Positions 1-9,483 of a DNA stretch of 64,000 nt are shown here, piece after piece (within the stretch, counting starts at the first letter, position 1; every line of letters starts with the position of its first letter). Source of the DNA: Microcoleus sp. FACHB-831 (GTDB lineage: Bacteria; Cyanobacteriota; Cyanobacteriia; Cyanobacteriales; FACHB-T130); the NCBI RefSeq assembly GCF_014695585.1, contig NZ_JACJON010000077.1:113458-177457 (forward strand), in the 5' to 3' direction. A program made the position numbers and the translations under genes. Below the pieces are notes generated by a model. The model searched no databases and was not told where the DNA came from. It was given only the letters and a program-made list of their open reading frames with translations.

Positions 1-785
1 AACCCCAAATCGGACGCCCTCCGGGGTTGGCCGTCCTGATGGTTGGCGATAACCCAGCCAGTGCTGCCTACGTGCGGAATAAAGAACGCGCCTGCGCTAA
101 AGTGGGTATTGCCTCGTTTGGGCGTCATTTCCCTACTGAAACGACGCAGCAAGAGCTAGAGCAAGTCATTCACGCGCTAAATCAAGACGATCGCGTTGAT
201 GGCATTCTAGTTCAACTGCCCCTACCGCCGCACCTCGATGCTATTTCGCTGTTATATCAAATCGATCCAGATAAAGACGCCGATGGACTGCACCCGATTA
301 ATTTGGGGCGACTTGTGCGGGGAGAACCTGGGTTACGCAGCTGCACCCCTGCTGGGGTGATGCGCCTGTTGCAAGAATATAAGATTGATGTCAAGGGAAA
401 ACAGGCGGTTGTCGTTGGACGCAGCATTCTGGTGGGTAAACCGCTGGCTTTGATGCTGCTAGCAGAGGATGCTACTGTAGCGATCGCTCATTCTCGCACC
501 CCCGACCTCGCTGCTATTACCCGCACTGCTGATATCCTGCTTGCAGCCGTAGGGCGTCCGTCACTCATCACCGCCGACATGGTAAAACCTGGGGCTGTAG
601 TTATCGATGTCGGCATCAATCGCATAGAAGATGAAGGCGGTAAATCTCGCCTCGTAGGAGATGTAGACTTTGATTCTGTCCGCAACGTCGCCCAATTTCT
701 CACCCCCGTCCCCGGCGGCGTTGGCGCGATGACAGTCGCGATGTTGTTGCAAAATACCGTATCAAGCTACAACAGGCGCCATTAA
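1..785 (+). CDS. folD: FolD, methylenetetrahydrofolate dehydrogenase/cyclohydrolase (5' end missing)
   Basis: Bifunctional cytosolic enzyme of one-carbon metabolism: NADP-dependent oxidation of 5,10-methylene-THF and hydrolysis of the methenyl form to 10-formyl-THF. The frame is open from base 3, before the first possible start (TTG at 27), and the residues there (PQIGRPPG) match the usual FolD N-terminal region, so the true start lies left of the window and roughly 35-40 residues are missing. Visible family motifs are [11 protein letters not shown] (catalytic Lys in the YxxxK pattern), [23 protein letters not shown], the Rossmann segment [12 protein letters not shown], and the C-terminal [15 protein letters not shown] signature. 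It lies 137 bp upstream of crtE on the same strand. Identification is secure; only the 5' boundary is unknown. Confidence 0.96.
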   Translation, partial: PQIGRPPGLAVLMVGDNPASAAYVRNKERACAKVGIASFGRHFPTETTQQELEQVIHALNQDDRVDGILVQLPLPPHLDAISLLYQIDPDKDADGLHPINLGRLVRGEPGLRSCTPAGVMRLLQEYKIDVKGKQAVVVGRSILVGKPLALMLLAEDATVAIAHSRTPDLAAITRTADILLAAVGRPSLITADMVKPGAVVIDVGINRIEDEGGKSRLVGDVDFDSVRNVAQFLTPVPGGVGAMTVAMLLQNTVSSYNRRH

Positions 786-922
786 GGTTTGGGCCTTGGG
801 GATTCTTAGTTAGGAGTAATGGGATTCCCCATGTCTCATTCCAAAATGTAAAATCCAAAATCTAAAATGCCATAGTCCCGTAAAATTGTTACGGACACGA
901 CAGCAGCTCAAGGAATTGAGGG

Positions 923-1852
923 ATGATAGCGACAGATGACCTTCATGCCCCCCAGGGGGAATCTCCAGCCTTCGATCTATCGGCCTATTTAACCCAGCAA
1001 GCCGTGCTGGTAGAAGCAGCCCTAGATCGTTCCCTCCCACTCACCTATCCAGAAAAGATTTATGAGGCGATGCGCTACTCGCTGTTGGCTGGAGGAAAGC
1101 GCCTGCGTCCCATCCTTTGTCTTGCTAGCTGTACTTTGATGGGTGGAAGCGTGGAAATGGCGATGCCAACAGCCTGCGCCCTGGAAATGATTCATACGAT
1201 GTCGTTGATTCACGATGATTTACCAGCGATGGACAACGACGACTATCGGCGGGGCAAGCCCACAAATCACAAGGTTTATGGTGAAGATATTGCGATTCTG
1301 GCTGGGGATGGTTTGTTGTCTTATGCCTTTGAATTTATTGCTACCCAGACCCAAAACGTACCAGCAGAACGGGTATTGCAGGTAATTGCTCGTTTAGGTC
1401 GCGCTGTGGGCGCGGCAGGGTTGGTTGGCGGTCAAGTTGTTGACCTGGAATCGGAAGGAAAGCCGGATATATCTCTGGAAACGCTTAACTTTATCCACAC
1501 CCACAAAACTGGTGCTTTGTTGGAAGCTTGTGTGGTTTGCGGTGGCGTTTTGGCAGGTAGTAGTGAATCGGACTTGCAACGGCTGTCTCGCTATGCCGAG
1601 AATATCGGGTTGGCGTTTCAGATTGTAGATGACATTCTGGATATCACGGCAACGGCTGAGGAGTTGGGGAAAACTGCGGGTAAGGATTTGCAAGCTCAAA
1701 AGGCAACTTTTCCCAGCCTGTGGGGACTGGAGGAATCTAGAAGACAAGCCCAACAACTGATTGATGCGGCAAAGGCTGAACTTGAACCGTTTGGGGAGAG
1801 GGCAATACCGCTGAGTGCGATCGCAGATTTTATTATCTCCCGCACTAACTAA
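923..1852 (+). CDS. crtE: Geranylgeranyl diphosphate synthase (polyprenyl synthetase)
   Basis: Condenses IPP with allylic diphosphates to GGPP, the precursor of carotenoids, phytol and quinone tails. The 309-residue length is normal for the family. The first Asp-rich motif [10 protein letters not shown] is at residues 98-107 and the second, DDILD, at 236-240; GGKRLRP near residue 57 is the substrate-binding signature. The ATG at 923 follows a GAGGG-type ribosome site. It sits between folD and the PAP2-like DUF212 gene on the same strand, an order I recall from other cyanobacteria. Other chain lengths, such as farnesyl, cannot be excluded from sequence alone, but GGPP synthase is the usual product of this cyanobacterial type. 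Confidence 0.93.
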   Translation: MIATDDLHAPQGESPAFDLSAYLTQQAVLVEAALDRSLPLTYPEKIYEAMRYSLLAGGKRLRPILCLASCTLMGGSVEMAMPTACALEMIHTMSLIHDDLPAMDNDDYRRGKPTNHKVYGEDIAILAGDGLLSYAFEFIATQTQNVPAERVLQVIARLGRAVGAAGLVGGQVVDLESEGKPDISLETLNFIHTHKTGALLEACVVCGGVLAGSSESDLQRLSRYAENIGLAFQIVDDILDITATAEELGKTAGKDLQAQKATFPSLWGLEESRRQAQQLIDAAKAELEPFGERAIPLSAIADFIISRTN

Positions 1853-1920
1853 AAATTTTCCTTGTCTTTGAGCGCAAATCACGAACTTAGTTATTAGTAG
1901 CAGGCGAAGCCGCGAACCGA

Positions 1921-2376
1921 ATGCATGACTTTAACCACATCCTAAATAACCAGGTGCTGATGGTTGCTCTCCTGGCTTGTTTAATTGCACAAGCATCTAA
2001 GCTTGTCATCGAACTGGCCAAAAATCGCAAATTTAATTTTCGCGTTTTAGTCACAACTGGGGGAATGCCTAGCTCGCATTCAGCATTGGTAACAGCCTTA
2101 GCAACTGGTGTCGGACAGACGGTGGGATGGGACAGCGCCGAGTTTGCGATCGCTACCATTTTTGCCATCATTGTTATGTACGACGCCGCTGGCGTCCGTC
2201 AGGCTGCTGGCAAGCAAGCCCGCATTCTCAACCAAATCATTGATGAGTTTTTTCAGGAAAAACCAGAGTTTAATGAAGCCCGCCTTAAAGAGTTACTGGG
2301 ACACACACCCGTTCAGGTAATTGTAGGCTCGATATTGGGCGTGGCGATTTCTTGGTTAGCTGGCCCCGCTTATTAA
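1921..2376 (+). CDS. Divergent PAP2 family membrane protein (DUF212)
   Basis: A 151-residue integral membrane protein of the DUF212 / divergent PAP2 (acid phosphatase, vanadium haloperoxidase-related) group. The conserved GGMPSSHSA motif (about residues 43-51) and the YDAAGVR motif (about 83-89) are diagnostic. Hydrophobic segments lie near residues 10-28, 47-62, 70-84 and at the C-terminus. It follows crtE by 69 bp on the same strand, suggesting co-transcription and possibly a role on prenyl diphosphates or lipid phosphates. That role is inferred from neighbourhood and fold only; the family has no firmly assigned substrate that I know of. Confidence 0.88.
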   Translation: MHDFNHILNNQVLMVALLACLIAQASKLVIELAKNRKFNFRVLVTTGGMPSSHSALVTALATGVGQTVGWDSAEFAIATIFAIIVMYDAAGVRQAAGKQARILNQIIDEFFQEKPEFNEARLKELLGHTPVQVIVGSILGVAISWLAGPAY

Positions 2377-2394
2377 AAGTAAAAAGTGAAAAGT

Positions 2395-2432
2395 AAAAAG
2401 GCAAAAGAAAGAATTTTATCTTTTGCCTTTTT
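2395..2432. terminator. Bidirectional terminator between convergent genes
   Basis: A perfect 14-bp inverted repeat (2395-2408 with 2419-2432) around a 10-base loop, with A-rich and T-rich flanks on either side. It lies between the convergent stops of the DUF212 gene (+) and the secreted protein gene (-), so it can end transcription in both directions. Confidence 0.85.
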
Positions 2433-2442
2433 ATTTTATCTG

Positions 2443-3108
2443 CTAAAAATTAACAGCAGGTCTAATCAGGGTGACTTTGCGACTATCGACTATCATCACC
2501 AAGAAATTACGATCGCTCAACCTCTGTAAAATAGAATTCGCTTCAGTCTGGTTAGTTGTATAACTCGCCAGCAAATAAGGGCGCTGTGCGTATGAAGCCA
2601 GCCCTACATTTGCTCCTAACAACTGACGCACCTGAATTGCCACTTCTGGCCTGTTGGAGTAATCTACCAAAACAGCATAACCAGCTCCCAAAGCTTGAGG
2701 GTTATAGGCTTGTGCAGCCGGGGTAGGGGGTGGCTCTGCGGGTCGAGCGACGGACGCCTCTAATCCAACAATTTCATTGACAAAACGCGCCCAACCGTTG
2801 GCATCCTCAACAGTTCTCAAGCCACTAATGCGAGTGACAATATTGTTCAAATATCTACAAACGCTAGTCTTGGTGTTTGCAGGCAAAGTGCGTTGCAGTT
2901 GTTCCTGACGCTCCCTTGTCTCGCTGACCACCAACACCAAATACTCACCGCGCTGCGGCGGCTGGCATTGCTGCGGCGGCGCTTGAGCTACTACAAAGTC
3001 TACTGCAACAGTCAATCCGGCAGCTGTTACCAGAGCCGAACCCAGTAGGGGCCGCATAATTGATGCCCACGTTAAGGTCAAAAACCCTTTCACACCACTT
3101 TGACGCAT
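2443..3108 (-). CDS. Secreted protein with two SPOR-like repeats, unknown function
   Basis: A 221-residue protein with an N-terminal export signal (hydrophobic stretch about residues 13-40, then VVAQAPPQ, a plausible cleavage site). The mature part has two halves of the same design: one begins GEYLVLVVSETRERQ near residue 54, the other GAGYAVLVDYSNRPE near 140. They are separated by a Pro/Ala-rich linker (AEPPPTPAAQA). The second half ends in a beta-alpha-beta pattern (YLLASYTT, NSILQRLSDRNFLVMIVD) resembling SPOR-like folds, but the resemblance is weak. I do not recognise a named family with certainty. It is probably periplasmic or cell-envelope associated. Confidence 0.7.
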   Translation of the reverse strand: MRQSGVKGFLTLTWASIMRPLLGSALVTAAGLTVAVDFVVAQAPPQQCQPPQRGEYLVLVVSETRERQEQLQRTLPANTKTSVCRYLNNIVTRISGLRTVEDANGWARFVNEIVGLEASVARPAEPPPTPAAQAYNPQALGAGYAVLVDYSNRPEVAIQVRQLLGANVGLASYAQRPYLLASYTTNQTEANSILQRLSDRNFLVMIVDSRKVTLIRPAVNF

Positions 3109-3286
3109 GACCTTTCTGAGCTATGAGTAAGGAATTAATTATGCATTCTAAGGCTAATTGTCAATTCTGTTAATACCTCCCTTTACTGATAGTTGATTTC
3201 TACTCTACACAGCAATTGAATTAGCCAACGCTAAAACTCTCTTAGATATGATGTTTTAGCAGTCAATAGCCAATCAAAAATGCTTT

Positions 3287-3619
3287 CTAGCTCTGAGACA
3301 TAGCTAAGGATGCGATCGCATCGGGAATGGTCGGGGACGGAGCCTGAAATTCTCCCGTCGTAGCGAACTCCACCCGCAGTTTTAAAAAGGTAATGAATTG
3401 AGAATTTGTGGAAATTACAGCAGCAGCAGGTTGGGGACATTTAGCCTTAATTTCTGCCATTTCCGGTGCCTCCAGAAAAGCTGGTTGCTTTACTAACCAA
3501 AAATCAATTTCTTTTTCTTGTTCGTGATAGTTGCGCCTGCGTTCTTTCAGCACTTCTTCCAAGGGTTCTTCTTCAAGCAAAAAGCGTTGACTAGCCAAAA
3601 TGTAGTAGTAAGTTTTCAT
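3287..3619 (-). CDS. ycf54: Ycf54, Mg-protoporphyrin IX monomethyl ester cyclase accessory subunit
   Basis: A 110-residue protein of the DUF2488 / Ycf54 family, needed for stability and activity of the aerobic Mg-protoporphyrin IX monomethyl ester oxidative cyclase in chlorophyll synthesis. The diagnostic stretches are the N-terminus MKTYYYILASQRFLLEEEP, VLKERRRNYHEQ, EIDFWLVKQPAFL, and ISTNSQFITFLKLRVE followed by TGEFQAPS. Length and start (ATG at 3619) fit the family. It is transcribed away from the secreted-protein promoter side and is not adjacent to other chlorophyll genes here. Confidence 0.92.
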   Translation of the reverse strand: MKTYYYILASQRFLLEEEPLEEVLKERRRNYHEQEKEIDFWLVKQPAFLEAPEMAEIKAKCPQPAAAVISTNSQFITFLKLRVEFATTGEFQAPSPTIPDAIASLAMSQS

Positions 3620-3641
3620 GGGTTAATGTTGAGTGGTGACT

Positions 3642-3685
3642 TGTAGAGACGCGATAAATCGCGTCTGAATGTTAACTTGTAGAGA
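3642..3685. repeat. Intergenic copies of the GTAGAGACG palindrome
   Basis: A palindrome-like element (3642-3665: TGTAGAGACGCGATA, then TCGCGTCT) is followed at 3679 by a second half-copy (TGTAGAGACGT). It lies in the spacer between pdxJ and ycf54. It belongs to the same family as the copies embedded in the NRPS genes. Confidence 0.8.
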
Positions 3686-3760
3686 CGTGGGCGATCGCCT
3701 CAGAATTTTGAGTATTGAATTACCAAAAAATACTCATAACTCATATGAGTAACTCAAAAC

Positions 3761-4483
3761 TCATAACTCTCCCCGCATGGCTTGTTTCATCTCTCGAACT
3801 GCTCTTTCGATACCTACAAGAGCCGCCCGACTGATGATAGTATGGCCAATGTTTAATTCTTCCATACCTGGTAGGGAAGCAACGGGGTAGACGTTCCAGT
3901 AAGTGAGGCCGTGACCTGCGTTGACGCGAATGCCAGCAGCGATCGCTTGTTCGCAACCTTTGGCTAAATAGGTTAATTCTTTGTGGCGACTGGTTTCATC
4001 AGTTGCTTCGGCATAGCGACCCGTATGCAGTTCAATAAACTTTGCCTTGATAATAGCAGCAGTTCTAATCTGGTCTGCATCAGCATCGATAAATAAGCTG
4101 ACTGGGATGCCAGCGTCTTGCAATTTGGTGACAACAGATGTCATTTTATCGACTTGACCCGCAACATCTAAACCGCCTTCGGTTGTTACTTCTTCTCGTT
4201 TTTCTGGGACGAGAGTGACGTAATCGGGTTTGATGTCTAAAGCGATCGCTACCATTTCATCAGTAGCCGCCATCTCCAGATTGAGATGAGTCCGCACCGT
4301 CTGCCGCAATAATCGCACATCCCTATCTTGAATGTGCCGCCTGTCTTCGCGCAAATGCACGGTAATGCCATCAGCACCAGCGAGTTCTGCCAACACCGCC
4401 GCCGCGACGGGATCTGGTTCGACGGTGCGACGCGCTTGGCGGATGGTGGCGATGTGGTCAATGTTGACGCCGAGTGTAGCCAA
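3761..4483 (-). CDS. pdxJ: Pyridoxine 5'-phosphate synthase PdxJ
   Basis: Condenses 3-amino-2-oxopropyl phosphate with deoxyxylulose 5-phosphate to pyridoxine 5'-phosphate (DXP-dependent vitamin B6 route). It is a 240-residue TIM barrel of typical length. Family signatures are [14 protein letters not shown] at residue 6, [59 protein letters not shown] and [14 protein letters not shown] near the C-terminus. The ATG at 4483 gives [10 protein letters not shown], the standard start. The gene is monocistronic by spacing. It is relevant that the cluster decarboxylase further right is PLP-dependent, but no link is implied. Confidence 0.96.
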   Translation of the reverse strand: MATLGVNIDHIATIRQARRTVEPDPVAAAVLAELAGADGITVHLREDRRHIQDRDVRLLRQTVRTHLNLEMAATDEMVAIALDIKPDYVTLVPEKREEVTTEGGLDVAGQVDKMTSVVTKLQDAGIPVSLFIDADADQIRTAAIIKAKFIELHTGRYAEATDETSRHKELTYLAKGCEQAIAAGIRVNAGHGLTYWNVYPVASLPGMEELNIGHTIISRAALVGIERAVREMKQAMRGEL

Positions 4484-4706
4484 TCTGAACTTCTCCCTAT
4501 GCCCTCAAGTCTTCCGCACTTTATCTTACCGGAAAGGCTGGAAGTCTTGCGCGGGTATATAGCGCGATCGCCATTTACAAGCGATCTTTCTCAACTGAGG
4601 AGTCAAGGCGCGATCGCTAGCTAAACCACTGTCTTAGAAACTTCTATTTAGGAATTCAAGACATAATTAGGTTGTGACAAACTTATAAAAAATTGGAGGC
4701 GCGATC

Positions 4707-5267
4707 GTGTCAGTTAAACTACTAAAACGCCTATTCACAGTCAAGGAATATCACCAGATGGTTGATGCTGGTATCCTCAATGAGGATGACCGAGTGGAAC
4801 TCATCGCAGGAGAAATTATTAGGATGTCCCCTATAGGCAGACGCCATGCAGCTTGTGTGAAGTGCTTAAACAAACTATTGTCTCAAAGATTAGGCGATCG
4901 CGCCTTGGTAAGCGTGCAAGATCCAGTTCAATTGGATGACTACTCCGAACCCCAGCCTGACTTAGCATTGCTTGCACCACGCGCCGATTTTTACGAATCA
5001 GGACATCCCCAGCCAGATGATATTTTGCTAGTAATTGAAGTAGCAGATACCACAGTTGAATCTGACAGAGATGTAAAAATTCCTAACTATGCTCAAAGCG
5101 GCATTTGTGAAGTGTGGCTGGTAAATATTAACGAGCAATGCGTTGAAGTTTACCTGATGCCTGCACCCAATGGCTATATAAATGTGCAGAAGTTCTACCG
5201 GGGTCAATGTCTTTCCCCTCAAGCGTTCCCTGATGTTAATTTAACTGTAGATGAGATACTGGGATAG
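4707..5267 (+). CDS. Uma2 family (PD-(D/E)xK-like) protein
   Basis: A 186-residue member of the Uma2 / DUF820 family, which is greatly expanded in cyanobacteria and built on a restriction-endonuclease-like fold. Visible features are the N-terminal FTVKEYHQMVDAGIL, the VELIAGEIIRMSPIG segment, EPQPDLALL (putative catalytic Asp), LLVIEVADTTVESD (Glu) and DVKIPNYAQSG (Lys). The GTG start at 4707 is preceded by TTGGAGG at 4692-4698. Biological role is unknown: many copies per genome and links to mobile DNA are known, but no substrate is assigned. Confidence 0.85.
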   Translation: MSVKLLKRLFTVKEYHQMVDAGILNEDDRVELIAGEIIRMSPIGRRHAACVKCLNKLLSQRLGDRALVSVQDPVQLDDYSEPQPDLALLAPRADFYESGHPQPDDILLVIEVADTTVESDRDVKIPNYAQSGICEVWLVNINEQCVEVYLMPAPNGYINVQKFYRGQCLSPQAFPDVNLTVDEILG

Positions 5268-5381
5268 GGTTGCTGGTGCTTTTGGAGAGCGATCGCCATC
5301 TTCATAAAAAGCGCGGTAGCGAAGCCCCGGCAATAGCGATCGCGTTACAACAGTAGAAACCGATAAAATTCATCATTTCTA

Positions 5382-7493
5382 CTAGCTATCATTCCGAATA
5401 CTCCCATCTGGCATAATGGTGTTGCTAAATATGGCATGACTCAGATTAGCATCATACAAATCGGCTTCGCTGAAGTTAGCGCCAGTCAAATTTGCACCTT
5501 CTAAATTGGCTTGAAATAGTCCTGCGCGATACAAGTTAGCACTACTCAAATTAGCTCCACTGAGAGCGGCTCTACTTAGATCGGTTCTGCTTAAATCCGC
5601 ACCTGACAAATTGGTTTTGTTCAGGTTGACTTTACTTAGTTGAAAACCGCTCATGTTTACACCTTTTAAATAAGCGTCACTCAGATTACGACTACAGTTA
5701 ATAGCTTTTTTCAGCATCATGTGAGTGAGACTGGGGTATTGGATTGAGTAATCTTTATATTCTGGGTCAAAGTTGCGTACAGGTGCTATTTCTTCTTTTC
5801 CCAAAACAACCACATACGCACCACAATTATCAGACGCCTCACCAAAAACGAAAAGCCAGTGCGCGTCCCCTTCATCGCCATAATCAGTAGCAAACCCTCT
5901 AGATTTTGCTATTGCTTTTTCCAGCGGTAAAAAATTCTGGGTATCGACGAAAGCTGCCCATCCAAGCCAACCTTCTCTCAGTTCTTGCATCCCATTACGC
6001 CACTGGTATAGTTGATAGACTTCTTCTGGTATGCGACAAGAGAAACCTGTGAGTTTTTCATCAATTTGTTCGCGGGTTAAACCGGGTTGCAAAGATGAAG
6101 CAATATCGGGTTGATTTTCCAGAAAATAGTCTAAAATTCTATCTAATACTTCTGTCAGAGGTGTTTTGAGTTGGTTTGTTGCGATCGCTTCCTGTGATGG
6201 AAAATTAATTGCATCTGTCAGGTTAGCTCCCAAATAGACAGCCTTGGTTAAATTAGCATTACTCAGATTAGCACCGCTCAGGTTAGCTTCATTGAGCAGC
6301 GATTGACTGAGGTTAGCATCGCTCAAATCAGCGTTACTAAGATTAGCATTGATTAGGTTAGCTTGATTGAGGTTAGCTTGTATGAAGTTGGCATTACTCA
6401 GGTTCGCTTGGTTCAGGTTGGCCCGACTCAGGTTAGCCCCGTTAAGGATAGCTTGAGTAAGATTGACACGGCTCAAATCGGAATCGCTCAGGTTAGCATT
6501 ACTGAGGTTAGCTTGCTCCAGATTAGCATCAACTAAGATAACATCGCTGAGGTCAGTACCGCTTAAATTAGTACCGCTGAGGTTAGCGCCTTCCAGTTTA
6601 GTTCCTTTAAGGTCGGCATCTATCAAATTTTGACCAGTCGCTTGCTGATTGACAATTCGCCACACTAAATAGGATTTGTCTGTTAAACCACTAACATTAT
6701 CAATTTTTGCTCCAGTCCAGATAACTCCGTTTTGGTTGGTGTTGTTGAGATTTGTGCCGCTTAAATCAGCATTAGTTAAATTAACCTTTGTCAAGTTGCT
6801 GCCACTCAAGTTGGCATCAATTAAGTTTGCATTGCTGAGGTTAGCTTTTGTTAAATCAGCATTAATCAAGTTAGCGCCGCTGAGATTAGCATTTGTAAGG
6901 TTAACATATTTAAAATTAGTAACACTGAGGTTAGAATTGCTTAAATTGGTATAACTCAAATCTAATTCAGCAAAGGTTTTCCCACTCAAATCGAGTTCGC
7001 TCAAGTTGGCACGACTTAACTTTGCACGATACCAATACAAGTTTGCTTCTCGAAAAATTGCGCCCTCTAATTTTGCTCCTTTAAAGTTCGCACCCATGAA
7101 GTCGCCAGTTAGTTTAGCATTAGTACAATCGGTGTTGCTGAGGTCAGCATCGCAAGGGCCAGTGCCATTAGCACCAAAGTCAGCATTAGTTAAGTTAGCT
7201 CCTTTCAAGTTAGCTTTATTCAGGTGACAAGGGCTAATTTGAGCATCTGTCAAGTCAGCACCGCTGAGGTCAACATCATTTAGGTAGCCGTTCAATCTGG
7301 CACCTCTAAGGTTGGCATTTCTCAGATTGGCATTGTTCAGGTTGACATGGCTTAAAATTGCACCACTCAAATTAGCATCGCTTAGATTAACACCACTCAG
7401 GTTAATTTCCCCACCCTGAGAACCATAAAATGCAACACCTGAAAAATCTCTTTGCCCTGCTGCGTAGCGTCTGAGCAGTTCATCGCGGTTCAT
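5382..7493 (-). CDS. Pentapeptide-repeat protein with an internal SMI1/KNR4-like domain
   Basis: A 703-residue protein. Residues about 25-265 and 285-430 are an almost uninterrupted A(D/N)Lxx pentapeptide solenoid (right-handed beta-helix), for example runs of NLSNANLSDADLS type. A short break near 265-285 contains DKSYLVWRIVNQQATG. Residues about 443-597 form a globular insert typical of SMI1/KNR4 (SUKH) proteins: IPEEVYQLYQWRNGMQE, GWAAFVDTQNFLPLEKAI, DAHWLFVFGE, YPSLTHMMLKKAI. The solenoid then resumes for about 90 residues to the C-terminus. There is no signal peptide, so it is probably cytosolic. SUKH domains are known in toxin-immunity proteins and in eukaryotic wall-synthesis regulators; the role here is unknown. 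It is divergent from the LRV gene with a 95-bp spacer. Confidence 0.88.
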   Translation of the reverse strand: MNRDELLRRYAAGQRDFSGVAFYGSQGGEINLSGVNLSDANLSGAILSHVNLNNANLRNANLRGARLNGYLNDVDLSGADLTDAQISPCHLNKANLKGANLTNADFGANGTGPCDADLSNTDCTNAKLTGDFMGANFKGAKLEGAIFREANLYWYRAKLSRANLSELDLSGKTFAELDLSYTNLSNSNLSVTNFKYVNLTNANLSGANLINADLTKANLSNANLIDANLSGSNLTKVNLTNADLSGTNLNNTNQNGVIWTGAKIDNVSGLTDKSYLVWRIVNQQATGQNLIDADLKGTKLEGANLSGTNLSGTDLSDVILVDANLEQANLSNANLSDSDLSRVNLTQAILNGANLSRANLNQANLSNANFIQANLNQANLINANLSNADLSDANLSQSLLNEANLSGANLSNANLTKAVYLGANLTDAINFPSQEAIATNQLKTPLTEVLDRILDYFLENQPDIASSLQPGLTREQIDEKLTGFSCRIPEEVYQLYQWRNGMQELREGWLGWAAFVDTQNFLPLEKAIAKSRGFATDYGDEGDAHWLFVFGEASDNCGAYVVVLGKEEIAPVRNFDPEYKDYSIQYPSLTHMMLKKAINCSRNLSDAYLKGVNMSGFQLSKVNLNKTNLSGADLSRTDLSRAALSGANLSSANLYRAGLFQANLEGANLTGANFSEADLYDANLSHAIFSNTIMPDGSIRNDS

Positions 7494-7588
7494 GTCGTTT
7501 ATCCCTGAATCAATTGACTAATTAGTACAAATATACTATCATGCCTGCAAAAGTCGCGGCGTAATTGCCTGAAAAGGGGGCACAAGAG

Positions 7589-9391
7589 ATGACTGAAGGT
7601 TGGCATTCTGAAGCGGCTACAGCCCTAAAAACCACCCCACTAGAACAAGATCGGCAGCAGTTGTGTGACTTAGCTGCCATTGATGCTATTCCTAATTTTC
7701 TCGTAGCAGCAATTAACCCAGAAATTCGGGTAGCGATCGCCCAAAACCCCAACACAACCCCTCACCTACTAGCACACTTGGCAAGCGATGAAGATGAGTA
7801 CGTTCGTGAAGCCGCAGCCGCTAATCCTAACACTCCCGTCGATGCACTAGAACAGCTGGCAAAAGATAGAAATCTGGATGTTCGCACGGCTTTAGTTAAA
7901 AATCTCAATACTCCTAGCAAAGCACTAGAACATTTATCGGATGATATTTATGAAAGCATCCGTCGAGCCGTTGCCAAACATCGCAATACACCCGGAAATG
8001 TGCGGATAAAGCTGTTAGAAGTCATCCCGCAGCACGTTCAAGAACCTCCCAAGTTAGCGGCTGCGGCAGACCCCAACACGCCTGTAAGTACCTTGGAAGA
8101 GTTAGCCAAGAGTCGAGAGATGCGTATCATTAGTAGCGTTGCTGCCAATCCTAGCACCCCTATCAAAACGGTTGAGCAATTAGCAGCAAATGAGGAGTTT
8201 TATGTACGTTGCGCTGTAGGTCAAAGTTGCACAATTGTGAGTATTTTGGAACAACTTTCTAGAGACTCTAGGTTTCCTGTCCGCGAATCTGTTGCCAAAA
8301 ACCCCAATACACCCGTCCATATTTTAGAACGTTTGGCTAAAGATTCTGAATATCACGTCAGTAGCGATGTTAGCCGTAACCCCAAAACACCTGCACTCAT
8401 TTTGGAGCAGTTAGTAGAACGTCATCCCACTGGTGTAGCAATAAATCCAAATACGGCTGAGGAAACGCTTCGTCGTCTAGCTAACCATCCAAACAACGAC
8501 CCCCGCAGAGGTGTTGCTAACAATCCCCACACGCCTGCTGACGTGCTAGAGAGGTTGGCAGAAGATAAAGAAGGGGGGACTCGCAAAGCTGTTGCGAAGA
8601 ATCCTAATACACCAGCAAGTGCGCTGGCAAAACTGGCTGATGATGAAACCAAAATCGGTAATATGGAGACGACCTCCATCACGATTTTAAAATTCTACAT
8701 ACAAGAAGCTGTTGCTCGTAACCCCAACACGCCTGAAGGTGTTTTGCAAAAGTTGGCAGATAGGAAAAATCTGTTTGTCTGTGAAGCGATCGCCCAAAAT
8801 CCTAAAACTCCTGCAAGCATCTTAGAGCAGTTATCAACAGAGAGTAACCTATCATATCCCTGCACGAAGTTCATCGCACCTAAGACTGTTCCAATCGAAC
8901 GAACTAACAATTACTCGCGCTACTTATTGGGGGTGCGTATGGCGATCGCTACAAATCTAAATACCCCACAAAGCGTTTTAGATCTGTTGGCAGAAGATGA
9001 GGATGAAAAAGTTCGTCTTGCTGCTAAAAAAAACCGCCTTACCGTCCGTGCTAACCTCGCTAAAAACCCAAATACACCTGTCAATGATTTAGAGAAATTT
9101 TTGCAGGATGAAAACCAAGATGTGCGTCTAGCAGTTACTCAGCATCCCCAAGGTTTGCCATTATTTCTGACAACTTGTGCAAACTATTCTGCTAACTTTA
9201 CCCGCTTGGTTGCTCTCTTTCATTCGCAAATTCCTGTTAGTATACTGGAGGAAACCGCTGCTTCGCCATCTTGGTGGGAACGTTACGCGATCGCTCACAA
9301 CTCTAGTACGCCTGCTGAGATACTTCAACAATTAGCGCAAGACAGGAACCAGATCGTGCAAGTTACTGCCAGCGCAAAACTCCCAACCTAA
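7589..9391 (+). CDS. Leucine-rich repeat variant (LRV) solenoid protein
   Basis: A protein of about 600 residues made almost wholly of 23-24-residue repeats with the pattern VAxNPNTPxxxLExLAxD, the LRV/HEAT-like alpha-solenoid repeat. At least fifteen units can be counted by eye. They are interrupted by a few irregular segments, such as the stretch around nucleotides 8640-8700 and 8840-8940. The ATG at 7589 is preferred because AAAAGGGGG lies 8 bases upstream; an in-frame TTG at 7565 lacks a ribosome site. No catalytic domain, signal or membrane segment is seen, so it is probably a protein-binding scaffold. The divergent neighbour is also a solenoid protein. Confidence 0.85.
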   Translation: MTEGWHSEAATALKTTPLEQDRQQLCDLAAIDAIPNFLVAAINPEIRVAIAQNPNTTPHLLAHLASDEDEYVREAAAANPNTPVDALEQLAKDRNLDVRTALVKNLNTPSKALEHLSDDIYESIRRAVAKHRNTPGNVRIKLLEVIPQHVQEPPKLAAAADPNTPVSTLEELAKSREMRIISSVAANPSTPIKTVEQLAANEEFYVRCAVGQSCTIVSILEQLSRDSRFPVRESVAKNPNTPVHILERLAKDSEYHVSSDVSRNPKTPALILEQLVERHPTGVAINPNTAEETLRRLANHPNNDPRRGVANNPHTPADVLERLAEDKEGGTRKAVAKNPNTPASALAKLADDETKIGNMETTSITILKFYIQEAVARNPNTPEGVLQKLADRKNLFVCEAIAQNPKTPASILEQLSTESNLSYPCTKFIAPKTVPIERTNNYSRYLLGVRMAIATNLNTPQSVLDLLAEDEDEKVRLAAKKNRLTVRANLAKNPNTPVNDLEKFLQDENQDVRLAVTQHPQGLPLFLTTCANYSANFTRLVALFHSQIPVSILEETAASPSWWERYAIAHNSSTPAEILQQLAQDRNQIVQVTASAKLPT

Positions 9392-9428
9392 AACTAGGTT
9401 GATACTAGATAATCATGCGATCGCTCCC

Positions 9429-9483
9429 TAGCCCGCGCAGGCGGGCTTTGTTCGTATAGCCGCGACTTCAGTCGCGCGGGCTA
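9429..9483. repeat. Cruciform dispersed repeat acting as convergent terminator
   Basis: The outer arms TAGCCCGCGC (9429-9438) and GCGCGGGCTA (9474-9483) are perfect complements, with inner hairpins (GCCCGCGCAGGCGGGC; GCGACTTCAGTCGC). It fills the gap between the convergent LRV and ABC1 genes and abuts the ABC1 stop codon. Related sequence occurs at 19206-19240 and 59195-59225. Confidence 0.75.

Noticed and set aside
6676..7227. Long antisense frames over the pentapeptide gene rich in Leu/Lys/Ala
   Set aside because: They are mirror frames of the pentapeptide codon pattern and have no independent support.
7589..9391. Regular spacing of similar DNA suggesting a repeat array or CRISPR
   Set aside because: The periodicity is about 70-72 bp and follows the LRV protein repeat; units are diverged coding sequence, not identical direct repeats with unique spacers.
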